In this document: piece by piece, positions 56,801 through 64,000 of the stretch
Layout of the letters: each line of letters opens with the position of its first letter
Numbering within the stretch: position 1 is the first letter of the stretch
Virus record (IMG/VR): IMGVR_UViG_3300028558_000018
Coordinates: 80,390 to 144,389 of that record
DNA from: a virus
Reading direction: 5' to 3' (one strand)
Length of the DNA: 64,000 bases
Translations under genes and position numbers: made by a program
The notes under the pieces: model-generated
The model's input: only the letters and a program-made list of their open reading frames with translations
Told to the model about the DNA's origin: nothing
Database searches by the model: none

Positions 56801-56920
56801 TTAATAAGGTTTTCCCAACTCCCAATAACAGAATTGTCTCGCCTCTGCGCAGGACATGTTTCCATCCTTAATGCATTTCCAGAACAATTTAGTAAATTCC
56901 TCGCGATATTTCACACTCAT
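56801..56920 (-). CDS. Very small hypothetical protein
   Basis: 39 aa (MSVKYREEFTKLFWKCIKDGN...), ATGA overlap upstream. Confidence 0.55.
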   Translation of the reverse strand: MSVKYREEFTKLFWKCIKDGNMSCAEARQFCYWELGKPY

Positions 56921-57123
56921 AAATCAATCCAAAGACGATATACTACGCCGACTCCCACTTTATCAAAAACAACCTCAACGATAATGATTAAAAGAACAAA
57001 TAGCATATTATACTGCTCGCTGATTCCTCTTAACCAGTTTGCTAACAAATTTTCATCCTTAACTTGTTCATCATTGAGGAATAAAAAGAATTGATGCCGC
57101 GTAAATCCTTTTGTTAGCTCCAT
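56917..57123 (-). CDS. Small membrane protein
   Basis: 68 aa with a C-terminal hydrophobic helix (LFVLLIIIVEVVF). A terminator-like hairpin precedes it. Confidence 0.65.
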   Translation of the reverse strand: MELTKGFTRHQFFLFLNDEQVKDENLLANWLRGISEQYNMLFVLLIIIVEVVFDKVGVGVVYRLWIDL

Positions 57124-57133
57124 TTGAGAAAAT

Positions 57134-57163
57134 TTCCCGTGAGATTAAGTTCTCCCACGGGAA
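57134..57163 (-). terminator. Terminator-like hairpin
   Basis: TTCCCGTG/CACGGGAA, 8 bp, 14-nt loop, weak T tract on the minus strand. It follows the 116-aa gene. Confidence 0.55.
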
Positions 57164-57173
57164 TTATCGTTAA

Positions 57174-57524
57174 TTACTGCGCGGGGAATACGAATTTGAA
57201 GGTATTCTTCTCTAGCAGATTCTTCGCCTCGGCATTAAATAGCTCATTCTGCGAAAGAATAAAGCTAACGGTGCGCTCCTTTTCGTCAATTACAGGAGTA
57301 ATATTAACATTCTCATGTTTTTTAACTAGGCGCGTCAATTGGTTCTTGATGCCCCGCGCCGTAGTAGGAGCAATGACCTTCGCGGGACGCTCTACTTTAA
57401 ATTGCGTAAGAATCCCCTTAACGGCGGCATTAATAACGTCCTCGGGGACATTCTTTTTAGCAAGTTTAGCTTTAACAGCCTCAATTTCAGAAGCCGGAAT
57501 TAGTGTTTTTTGTGTTGTGCTCAT
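57174..57524 (-). CDS. Hypothetical protein
   Basis: 116 aa, helical N-terminus (EIEAVKAKLAKKNVPEDVI) and beta-like end. GC-richer codons than its neighbours. Unknown. Confidence 0.7.
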   Translation of the reverse strand: MSTTQKTLIPASEIEAVKAKLAKKNVPEDVINAAVKGILTQFKVERPAKVIAPTTARGIKNQLTRLVKKHENVNITPVIDEKERTVSFILSQNELFNAEAKNLLEKNTFKFVFPAQ

Positions 57525-57551
57525 ATTTTTGTTTGTTTATTTCTAACGAAA

Positions 57552-57791
57552 TTACTTCTTATTATTGGAATTTTCCCGCTCAATAGGAAGATCAAGCCAA
57601 ATAATGCTATTTTTCTCTTCGCGAGTCGGCAGACGATTTTTGGAATTCAGCGTATAAGTCTTTAGCTGCTCGATTCCATCCTTGATTTTCTTTTGGCGCG
57701 CCTCCGAATTATGATATTTTGGACGATTTGAAGGGGTAAACTTGTCGCCCTTTTTCTTCGTGGAAGTTGTAACTGATTCAATTTTAGCCAT
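57552..57791 (-). CDS. Small basic protein
   Basis: 79 aa, many Lys/Arg/Asn (STKKKGDKFTPSNRPK). ATG 6 nt after AACAAT. May bind nucleic acid. Confidence 0.65.
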   Translation of the reverse strand: MAKIESVTTSTKKKGDKFTPSNRPKYHNSEARQKKIKDGIEQLKTYTLNSKNRLPTREEKNSIIWLDLPIERENSNNKK

Positions 57792-57797
57792 AATGAT

Positions 57798-57826
57798 ATT
57801 GTTGTTTATTGTTTTCTCTCTGTCAA
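57798..57826 (-). promoter_or_regulatory. TTGAC-family promoter, leaderless type
   Basis: TTGACA, 17 nt, AACAAT. Confidence 0.5.
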
Positions 57827-57832
57827 ATTAAT

Positions 57833-58279
57833 TTATTCGGATTCTTCGCTTTTTTCGATTTGCGATTCGGAGTAAGTCGCTTGATATTCGCCCACTTTAT
57901 TCAAAATATTGTCCTTGGCAAGCTTATTTTCGAAAAAATCATTCGCAAGTTCAATTGCTTGGCGCTCAATAACTTGTAAATCATAACTAATGTCCCACCC
58001 ATCTTCAGTCATTGTCGAAATAGGTTGCGCGGCCATGAGTTCGTTACGAAAATTATCCAATAAAGCTTTCTTTAGACGCTCTAAGGGTGTTAAACAATAT
58101 CGTGTTGATTCATCAAATGTGTAAAAATCCCCCTTGCCATTTATGCCATAGTTTATACAAAAATTTTCAATTCGTTCCAAAAAGGAAGCATCGCCGCTGA
58201 ACATAAATGCATCATATTGCCCATAATTGGATAAGATAAATTTTCCTGTTTCATTATTTAAAGAGTTAATTTTGATCAT
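57833..58279 (-). CDS. Hypothetical protein
   Basis: 148 aa, alpha/beta N-terminus and acidic end (ESQIEKSEESE). Ends at the next promoter. Unknown. Confidence 0.7.
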   Translation of the reverse strand: MIKINSLNNETGKFILSNYGQYDAFMFSGDASFLERIENFCINYGINGKGDFYTFDESTRYCLTPLERLKKALLDNFRNELMAAQPISTMTEDGWDISYDLQVIERQAIELANDFFENKLAKDNILNKVGEYQATYSESQIEKSEESE

Positions 58280-58300
58280 ATTTGGGGTTAAATTAGAGTA

Positions 58301-58480
58301 TTATTTTCCGCGATTATCATACCAACGGGAATATTTAGGATAAAATTCGGATAATATAAACCCAATAATGAATCCATAAATAAAATGACACCAAAGATTA
58401 TTTCCAAACGGGGGAATAAATGCCTGAATAATCATTGCGCTCAACCATATGAGACTGTAAAGTATATTTTTTGAATTCAT
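58301..58480 (-). CDS. Small two-pass membrane protein
   Basis: 59 aa (MNSKNILYSLIWLSAMIIQA and FIYGFIIGFILSEFY are two hydrophobic segments). Unknown. Confidence 0.65.
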   Translation of the reverse strand: MNSKNILYSLIWLSAMIIQAFIPPFGNNLWCHFIYGFIIGFILSEFYPKYSRWYDNRGK

Positions 58481-58485
58481 ATTAA

Positions 58486-58683
58486 TTAGAGTAAACTTTG
58501 GGCCTTTAATGCGCTGGCATAAGTATAATATAAAGATTCCTCGCTATGTTCATGAGTCCAGCCCACTAATGAATAACCATTGTTATTAGCTCTAATGAGG
58601 ACGAATTCAACTGTTGTGCAAATGATTGTTTTATTATCCAATACGAAATAAACTTTGTCATTGGGAGAAAATTTTGGTTTCAT
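58486..58683 (-). CDS. Small SH3-like protein
   Basis: 65 aa; FSPNDKVYFVLDNKTIICT fits a small beta barrel. Its ATG overlaps the rIIB stop. Confidence 0.7.
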   Translation of the reverse strand: MKPKFSPNDKVYFVLDNKTIICTTVEFVLIRANNNGYSLVGWTHEHSEESLYYTYASALKAQSLL

Positions 58684-59834
58684 TATTCAACTACCTCCCA
58701 ATTTGAATGTTTGCGGAAAAATCTACGGGGATAATCCATATTGGGGTTAATAATAATTCGCCCAGATTTAACGGTTTTCCCCTCGCAATAGAATTGATAA
58801 GCCTTATTTTTCCCAATATATTTTTTATCCTTGGGAGAATTATCAATTTTCAGCACATGAATTACCCAGCCCTTACCTTTATTTGTTCTAAAATACCAAC
58901 GGGGCTTATTCGAAGTCGGGCCGACAACAATTCCCTCTTGATTATCCATAATTTGGCCATTTTTAGCCATTTCGTAAGCGACATTTGCGCCATAAATCTT
59001 AATATCATTAATTCCTTCATTTTCCCTCGCACTAATATCATCTTGAGAAACAATCCCCACTTGTTCATCAACTTCGATATCTTCTCCTTGAACGGTCGCG
59101 GGCGCATAATTGCAACTAAAATCAGTAATATTCTTAACCGGACCAAGATTCTTTAATACTTCATATTTGCACACTACAATTTTTTGATAACAAGCGTGTT
59201 CTGGAATCCGAACAACATCAGTGGGGTTAAATTTGGTCAAAATAGCAATATCATCGTCATTTCCGTAATCACGGACAAACGAAAACCACCCATGATGGAG
59301 GCCGGGTCCGGCTGCGACATTTTTATCATCAGAAATTTCCCCGCGAGGCATTTCCGGTTTTTGCCCCACTGAGTTATCAATTTTCCCCGTCCATTTATCG
59401 CGGAATTTAGAAGTTACCGCCTTCATCGCCATTACATCGCCATTATCGTCAATTGGCATCTGGTAGCGTTCAATATATTCGAATAGCTGATTGCGGCTAT
59501 TCTCACTGGGGTTTTCCATTAGCTTATTCAAAAATAGAATAATCGGCTCAAATGGATATCCATTTTGGATATATTCAAAAATTCGATTAACAATCGCTCC
59601 GTGGACTTGTTTACCGGCATAGGTAATAACATTATCGTAAACATTTACCTTCCCTAGACTAAATTTAGCAATTACCTTGGGTAAGGTAAGAACATTTTCA
59701 AGCTCTGGCCAATTTTTAGATTTAATCGCCGCGAGGACAGAACTAAAGCGAATATCACCCGAATCAATAGTAGTCGGGCCATTAGCACCAACTACGGTTA
59801 CGAAATTTGAGTGGATTAAGAATGCAGGATTCAT
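58683..59834 (-). CDS. rIIB: rIIB-like protein
   Basis: 383 aa. NRIFEYIQNGYPFEPIILFL, LMENPSENSRNQLFEYIERY, DNGDVMAMKAVTSKFRDKW, GPGLHHGWFSFV and CKYEVL match the T4 rIIB core. The last 130 residues are an added domain. In T4, rIIA and rIIB protect against RexAB-type exclusion and affect lysis timing. rIIA lies two genes upstream. Confidence 0.9.
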   Translation of the reverse strand: MNPAFLIHSNFVTVVGANGPTTIDSGDIRFSSVLAAIKSKNWPELENVLTLPKVIAKFSLGKVNVYDNVITYAGKQVHGAIVNRIFEYIQNGYPFEPIILFLNKLMENPSENSRNQLFEYIERYQMPIDDNGDVMAMKAVTSKFRDKWTGKIDNSVGQKPEMPRGEISDDKNVAAGPGLHHGWFSFVRDYGNDDDIAILTKFNPTDVVRIPEHACYQKIVVCKYEVLKNLGPVKNITDFSCNYAPATVQGEDIEVDEQVGIVSQDDISARENEGINDIKIYGANVAYEMAKNGQIMDNQEGIVVGPTSNKPRWYFRTNKGKGWVIHVLKIDNSPKDKKYIGKNKAYQFYCEGKTVKSGRIIINPNMDYPRRFFRKHSNWEVVE

Positions 59835-59858
59835 ATATTTTAGATTAATTTTTATTGT

Positions 59859-60092
59859 TTACTTGGAGGGGTTAAATTTCATCCCATATTGGACACGATT
59901 AGAGAGAAAAAACGAAGAAAACAATCCAATTGGACCTGCCAGCCCCGATATTATCGCTGCGAACATATCGCCTTTGCGATCTTCGAAAGCTAAAGTAGGC
60001 CATTTATTTTGAAAATAACCAAATGTAATTCCGTAGGCGAAAATCCCGCAAATTAGATGCGCGATGAGATAACCAATTATTAGTGTGTTCAT
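59859..60092 (-). CDS. Two-pass membrane protein between rIIB and rIIA
   Basis: 77 aa with two hydrophobic helices (LIIGYLIAHLICGIFAYGI and GLAGPIGLFSSFFL). Position suggests a co-regulated envelope function. Unknown. Confidence 0.7.
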   Translation of the reverse strand: MNTLIIGYLIAHLICGIFAYGITFGYFQNKWPTLAFEDRKGDMFAAIISGLAGPIGLFSSFFLSNRVQYGMKFNPSK

Positions 60093-60101
60093 ATTTAATC
60101 T

Positions 60102-62285
60102 TTAGCTAGTTTGTGTGAGTTCTTCTTGAGTGTCAAATTCTTTTTGCGCTTTTTCTTTCAAAATCAATTTTGCATAATTAATAAAATCTTTTCTAAATTT
60201 AGTCTCTTGATAATAGGCCGTCGAAATATGAGTTAGTAGAGGAAATTGCGACTTAATTTGTTCTAATTCGTCATTGAGTAATTTTAACTCCGTTTCGTCA
60301 ATTTCAATTGCTTCGGGAGGGGTGATCCCCACATTGAGCGCGATATATTTATAGGGGTCATCACGGCTAACTTTTTGGTTAAATTTAACCTTAGAAATAA
60401 AATTATTAATTACGTCATCATTTAGCACTTTATGGGCATAATATAATAGATTTGCAAATTCTCCACTATTTAAATCTATTGAATAAATTTGCAGCGCGGT
60501 TGTTTTCGTATAGTGAATTTTCAATAATGCGGCGAGATGTAAATCAATACGTTTCCATTGGTCGCCAAGTTTTTTCGCTTTAGCTTCTGTAAAAGTATAA
60601 ATTAATGGGGATTTTTTAAAATTAGAATCCAAATTCATTAAATGACTATGAATAGAGGAAATGCTCGGGCAAAGTTTCCCGCTTTCATAATAATAATCAT
60701 TATAATTGCGAATTAGATAATATCCTCCTTCGTGCTCGTTTAAATCAATATTAGCGTGCGCGAGATTCTTTTTCTCATCAAAATATTCATAATCGTCGTC
60801 TTCTAATTCGCTATTTGGGTCATAAATACGGCAATTAGTTGAGGGGATTTTATCTTTTGGAGTATTTGCGCGAACTTTCTTAGGGATTACTACCTCCACA
60901 TTAATATCTTTGAAACAGCTAAGAGGAATTCCCTTGTCAATGCAAATTTGTGTTAATTGCTCAATAGATTCAGGTTGAATTACCCAAATAGGATCATCTT
61001 CTTCGATTTTCTCCCTCTCAAAATAAAACCTCGCAAGATTCCTAATTTTTCCCTTTCCGCATTGAGTCAAATCATAAAATAAATTTTGAAAAGCGCGATT
61101 ACCTTGAACAATGGGCCAGCCTTCGTAACTGGGCAATTCACTCGCCTTAGTTCTCTGTTTACCTGTTCTATCACGATAAAGTTTCGCAATATAGCCTTCA
61201 AATAATGAAGTATCAAAATTTACCTTAGTAATGGCAATATTGCCAAATTTAATCTCGATATGGGTTTTGAATAGTTCGGCTAGTGCGCCAAATTGACCTT
61301 GAGTGTTGAACAAATCATAATAAAGTTGTCGCGCTCCATATTCGGTAGTAACCGCCGCTTGTTTTTGAGCTACCTCGGCGCGGATTTCATCCTCAATGGT
61401 TTTGAGTTTCGATTTAACAAAATTAATGGTTTTATTTGTATAAGCGCAAAGTTCCCGCGATGCACTAATTGAAATATCTCCAATATCCGCAAAAATTACA
61501 AGGTTTTTCTCAAGAATTTTAGTCTGAAGGTTCGTAATATCGGGAATTTGCGCCGCGTCTAATTTGTAAAAGATTCCGCCCATTACCACTCCGCTAGAGC
61601 TAATTCTATTAGATTTTAAAAATCCCCAAGAATCATCGCGCAAAAGGGAATATTCTGGAACAATTTTCTTAAAAGAATCATTCCCCTCTACATTAGGATA
61701 AACCTTCCAAAATTGGAATAATTCTTGAGCATCACTTAATACGGTATTAATATCCCGTTGATTAATATTAATTTGAATTTCCACCCCCGATTCTTCATCA
61801 GTTTTAGAGCTAATCAAAAGGGCTAACTTCCCGCAATCAGATTCATCAAGGTATGCGTTATAAATTGATTTAATTCCTTTATGGATAGAAGTAATTTGGA
61901 ACGACGAAGAGTAAGCGAATCCCACCTTGGCCCCGATTCCAAAATGGCCACAAGTATCATTATCTTCGGTTTTAGTGGACTCACCATAAACACAAAAGAT
62001 TTTCCACATATCCTTTTGGCTTAATCCCTCACCGAAATCACGAATTTTCAATACTGGGTTAAGAATCTGGGGTAGGGTAACATTAATCGGCTTATCTTGT
62101 TTATTAGCAACGAAATGAGAGTCCACTCCATTAATTCCATACTCTCTGAGAATCGCAAGTATTTTGCGAGAATAGAGGGAATCGCGCAAAATTTTGAAAA
62201 TTCCCGCCGACGATTTGATTGAAAAGCTATTTTCTTTAAATGGCTCGGATTTAGTGACTTCGTAAACGTTGGATTCGGTAAGCAT
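60102..62285 (-). CDS. rIIA: rIIA-like GHKL ATPase
   Basis: 727 aa. The N-terminus has the GHKL ATP-binding boxes: LREYGINGVDSH (N box), KIRDFGEGLS (G1, DxGxG) and TCGHFGIGAKVGFAYSS (G2). This is the T4 rIIA arrangement. A long C-terminal part with acidic PNSELEDDDYEYF sequence follows. It probably works with rIIB at the membrane. The ATG is 21 nt after CAAGCT. Confidence 0.9.
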   Translation of the reverse strand: MLTESNVYEVTKSEPFKENSFSIKSSAGIFKILRDSLYSRKILAILREYGINGVDSHFVANKQDKPINVTLPQILNPVLKIRDFGEGLSQKDMWKIFCVYGESTKTEDNDTCGHFGIGAKVGFAYSSSFQITSIHKGIKSIYNAYLDESDCGKLALLISSKTDEESGVEIQININQRDINTVLSDAQELFQFWKVYPNVEGNDSFKKIVPEYSLLRDDSWGFLKSNRISSSGVVMGGIFYKLDAAQIPDITNLQTKILEKNLVIFADIGDISISASRELCAYTNKTINFVKSKLKTIEDEIRAEVAQKQAAVTTEYGARQLYYDLFNTQGQFGALAELFKTHIEIKFGNIAITKVNFDTSLFEGYIAKLYRDRTGKQRTKASELPSYEGWPIVQGNRAFQNLFYDLTQCGKGKIRNLARFYFEREKIEEDDPIWVIQPESIEQLTQICIDKGIPLSCFKDINVEVVIPKKVRANTPKDKIPSTNCRIYDPNSELEDDDYEYFDEKKNLAHANIDLNEHEGGYYLIRNYNDYYYESGKLCPSISSIHSHLMNLDSNFKKSPLIYTFTEAKAKKLGDQWKRIDLHLAALLKIHYTKTTALQIYSIDLNSGEFANLLYYAHKVLNDDVINNFISKVKFNQKVSRDDPYKYIALNVGITPPEAIEIDETELKLLNDELEQIKSQFPLLTHISTAYYQETKFRKDFINYAKLILKEKAQKEFDTQEELTQTS

Positions 62286-62306
62286 AATTCGTTTTTAACA
62301 ATTCGG

Positions 62307-62335
62307 AGCTTGATAGAGATTCGGCGCGCCGTCAA
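62307..62335 (-). promoter_or_regulatory. TTGAC-family promoter of rIIA
   Basis: TTGACG, 17 nt, CAAGCT; 21-nt leader. Confidence 0.5.
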
Positions 62336-62352
62336 ATTCTTTTTTAATTAAT

Positions 62353-62574
62353 TTATTCGAAAGTTTTCTCGACAAATTTAACATGAATAGGGGTATCTTC
62401 ATCAATAGACAATCTCATCCCAGAATAATCCCCACCAGAAGGAACATCAAAATAAACGCCCCAATGCGAAGTTTCTTCTGGAATCATTTTGGCGATTTTT
62501 AACGCTTTCATAATATCATGTTCGTCAAATGTATATGAAATTTCTTTAGTAATTGTTGTTTTAATTGTTTTCAT
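62353..62574 (-). CDS. Small hypothetical protein
   Basis: 73 aa, beta-rich with Gly (VPSGGDYSGMRLSIDED). ATGA overlap with the DUF3307 gene. Confidence 0.7.
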   Translation of the reverse strand: MKTIKTTITKEISYTFDEHDIMKALKIAKMIPEETSHWGVYFDVPSGGDYSGMRLSIDEDTPIHVKFVEKTFE

Positions 62575-62942
62575 AAAGAGGAAAAATAAACATAAGTCGT
62601 TAATAGAGCAATATAATGTGAAAGTTGGTCCGCGCCGACATAAACGAAAAAGTTATGATAATCCTTAACCGCAAATCTTTTCGCGCTCGCCCTAGAGGTG
62701 AAATAATCAGTGATGAAATGTATCACGCCATTAACCGCCGCCCAAATTAATCCCAATAAATGATTTGCCTCAAATAAAATAAATCCAGAAAAAGATAACG
62801 CCACCGTGTATGTTATCACATGGGCCGACAATGCCCAATTATCTTTACTTTTATTGCTCGCCATCCAATGGCTCTGGAGGATAAAATCAGCCACATAATG
62901 GGTGATTAATATTGAGATTATTACTAATAGATCAATTTTCAT
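62571..62942 (-). CDS. DUF3307-like membrane protein
   Basis: 123 aa, four hydrophobic segments. HYVADFILQSHWMASNKSK, AVNGVIHFITDYFTSR and GADQLSHYIAL are the DUF3307 family pattern. Function unknown; ATGA overlap with the YopX-like gene. Confidence 0.85.
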   Translation of the reverse strand: MKIDLLVIISILITHYVADFILQSHWMASNKSKDNWALSAHVITYTVALSFSGFILFEANHLLGLIWAAVNGVIHFITDYFTSRASAKRFAVKDYHNFFVYVGADQLSHYIALLTTYVYFSSL

Positions 62943-63310
62943 GGGAGTAAATCTTTATTTTCAAATATATTACCAATTACTTCTCTATTTTCAACTTTTG
63001 TTGGAATATTATACCAACCATCCACTCCCCACTCGCCAGTATCAGTTGATATCCATTCGATAGCTTTATTACGAGGCTTGGAATAATAAAGAGAGGAATC
63101 TTTTACAATATCGCCCTCGTAAATATCTTTTCCATTTTTATCCACTAATCCCGTGGCGCGCTGAATAACATGATTGTTGAGATTAAGAGGAGTCATTCCC
63201 GATTTTGGGCCAATATGATAAATATAACCTCTATTAGAGATTATCACTTCATCTTTTTCCCATTCATTGAAATTCTTACACCAAACACGGAATTTAATTG
63301 GATTGCTCAT
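62939..63310 (-). CDS. YopX-like protein 2
   Basis: 123 aa with IKFRVWCKNFNEWEKDE, RATGLVDKNGKDIYEGDIV and VIGNIFENKDLL. Tandem with two more copies, ATGA overlaps between them. Confidence 0.85.
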   Translation of the reverse strand: MSNPIKFRVWCKNFNEWEKDEVIISNRGYIYHIGPKSGMTPLNLNNHVIQRATGLVDKNGKDIYEGDIVKDSSLYYSKPRNKAIEWISTDTGEWGVDGWYNIPTKVENREVIGNIFENKDLLP

Positions 63311-63636
63311 TTTAATAAAAGTTCTGAATTTTGATAAATATTACCGATAACTTCATACGAATGACATTTGCCGACCGACAAACCAAAACTACAATTTTGT
63401 TCATGCCATTTACAGACAAACATGTTAGCGACTTTATTTTGGTGACTATTTTCGTTATATATTTTAAGTAGGATATCACCCTCATAAATTTCCACATTAT
63501 TTTTGTCTTTTAATCCGGTAAATTCCATCAAAACCATACCTTTCGGCACAACTAATTGTCCCGTAGAATTATTATAAGATATCCCACAAGTAGTAATCCT
63601 TAGCCCGTCCCACGCTCGAAATTGAATATCTCTCAT
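63307..63636 (-). CDS. YopX-like protein 3
   Basis: 109 aa with IQFRAWDGLRI, EFTGLKDKNNVEIYEGDILL and VIGNIYQNSELL. Confidence 0.85.
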   Translation of the reverse strand: MRDIQFRAWDGLRITTCGISYNNSTGQLVVPKGMVLMEFTGLKDKNNVEIYEGDILLKIYNENSHQNKVANMFVCKWHEQNCSFGLSVGKCHSYEVIGNIYQNSELLLK

Positions 63637-64000
63637 GATGTTAATAAATTTGAATGTTCATATATGTTGCCCACTACTTCATAGTTCTCTCCCTCAAAAA
63701 GCAAGCCCGAAATCGCACCGTTTTTAGAAATTTTAGAATATTTAAGGATAAAACTCGGCGGCGAATATTCTACTTCTCCAATCGCAATAATAATATCTTT
63801 TAACGCAGTTTTGGGCAAATCCCGCCGCTCAAAATAAATATTTTCTTCTAATTTTTCCTTTTGATAAGTAGAAGGATACCAAGAAAGAATGTCTCCTTCG
63901 TAAATATTACGATTATTAATGTCTTTTAGGCCGGTAAATTGTTGTAGAATTAATTTTTCATGATATAATTCCCGATTATATTTGGGAACGATATATCCCT
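63633..64000 (-). CDS. YopX-like protein 4, partial
   Basis: The 5' end lies beyond the window; 122 codons are visible. LQQFTGLKDINNRNIYEGDIL and VVGNIYEHSNLL identify the family. Confidence 0.8.
   Translation of the reverse strand, partial: GYIVPKYNRELYHEKLILQQFTGLKDINNRNIYEGDILSWYPSTYQKEKLEENIYFERRDLPKTALKDIIIAIGEVEYSPPSFILKYSKISKNGAISGLLFEGENYEVVGNIYEHSNLLTS

Overview
The window is a continuous piece of a tailed double-stranded DNA phage genome. It carries a complete head and packaging block (major capsid, decoration-like protein, protease/scaffold, portal, large terminase), two tail fibres, a GH24 lysozyme, PhoH, ClpP, an rIIA/rIIB pair, a sigma factor and dozens of tightly packed small accessory genes. 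Both ends cut through genes, so the genome is larger than the window. The DNA is AT-rich. The most abundant products (capsid, decoration, Gly-rich fibre, an Ala-rich basic protein) use visibly GC-richer codons, and the two good tRNAs plus one degenerate tRNA read UUA, AGA and AUA. This suggests a host with higher GC than the phage. A secreted SHD1-like protein hints at a Planctomycetes/Verrucomicrobia/Chlamydiae-type host, but that is only an inference.

Layout: 1-20.7 kb (minus strand) holds the virion and packaging genes, read right to left. Two tail fibres flank a chymotrypsin-like protease. Next come a lipoprotein/membrane pair and an operon that starts at a host-type promoter (13174-13202) with a zinc-ribbon protein and a sigma factor, then continues through a possible small terminase, an ERCC4 nuclease, an HNH endonuclease, the large terminase, portal, protease/scaffold, decoration and capsid. 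A LAGLIDADG endonuclease with its own promoter follows the capsid terminator. At 20.7-24.8 kb, plus-strand genes (ClpP and ten small ORFs) diverge from phoH. At 24.8-30.3 kb lie gene-poor, repeat- and hairpin-rich stretches that could hold an origin, with the Ala-rich protein, lysozyme, an SHD1-like secreted protein and a structured RNA candidate behind a perfect TTGACA/TATAAT promoter. At 30.3-33.9 kb is a three-gene module: metallopeptidase-VWA protein, MoxR-type AAA+ ATPase and DUF3150-like protein. From 34 to 64 kb some ninety small minus-strand genes are packed end to end, including an Rmf-like protein, a P-loop kinase, an AraC-type DNA-binding protein, four YopX-like proteins, DUF3307 and rIIA/rIIB.

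The most striking regulatory feature is a family of about 34 host-sigma70-like promoters (TTGAC, 16-18 nt, TANNNT or close variants) in the gaps between small gene clusters. In 19 of them the ATG lies only 6-8 nt after the -10 box, which predicts leaderless mRNAs. The virion block almost lacks these boxes. A plausible cascade is: host RNA polymerase reads the TTGAC promoters, including the one for the sigma operon, and the phage sigma factor then drives the late block. Four small genes look broken by a frameshift or stop codon, which is either real decay or assembly error.
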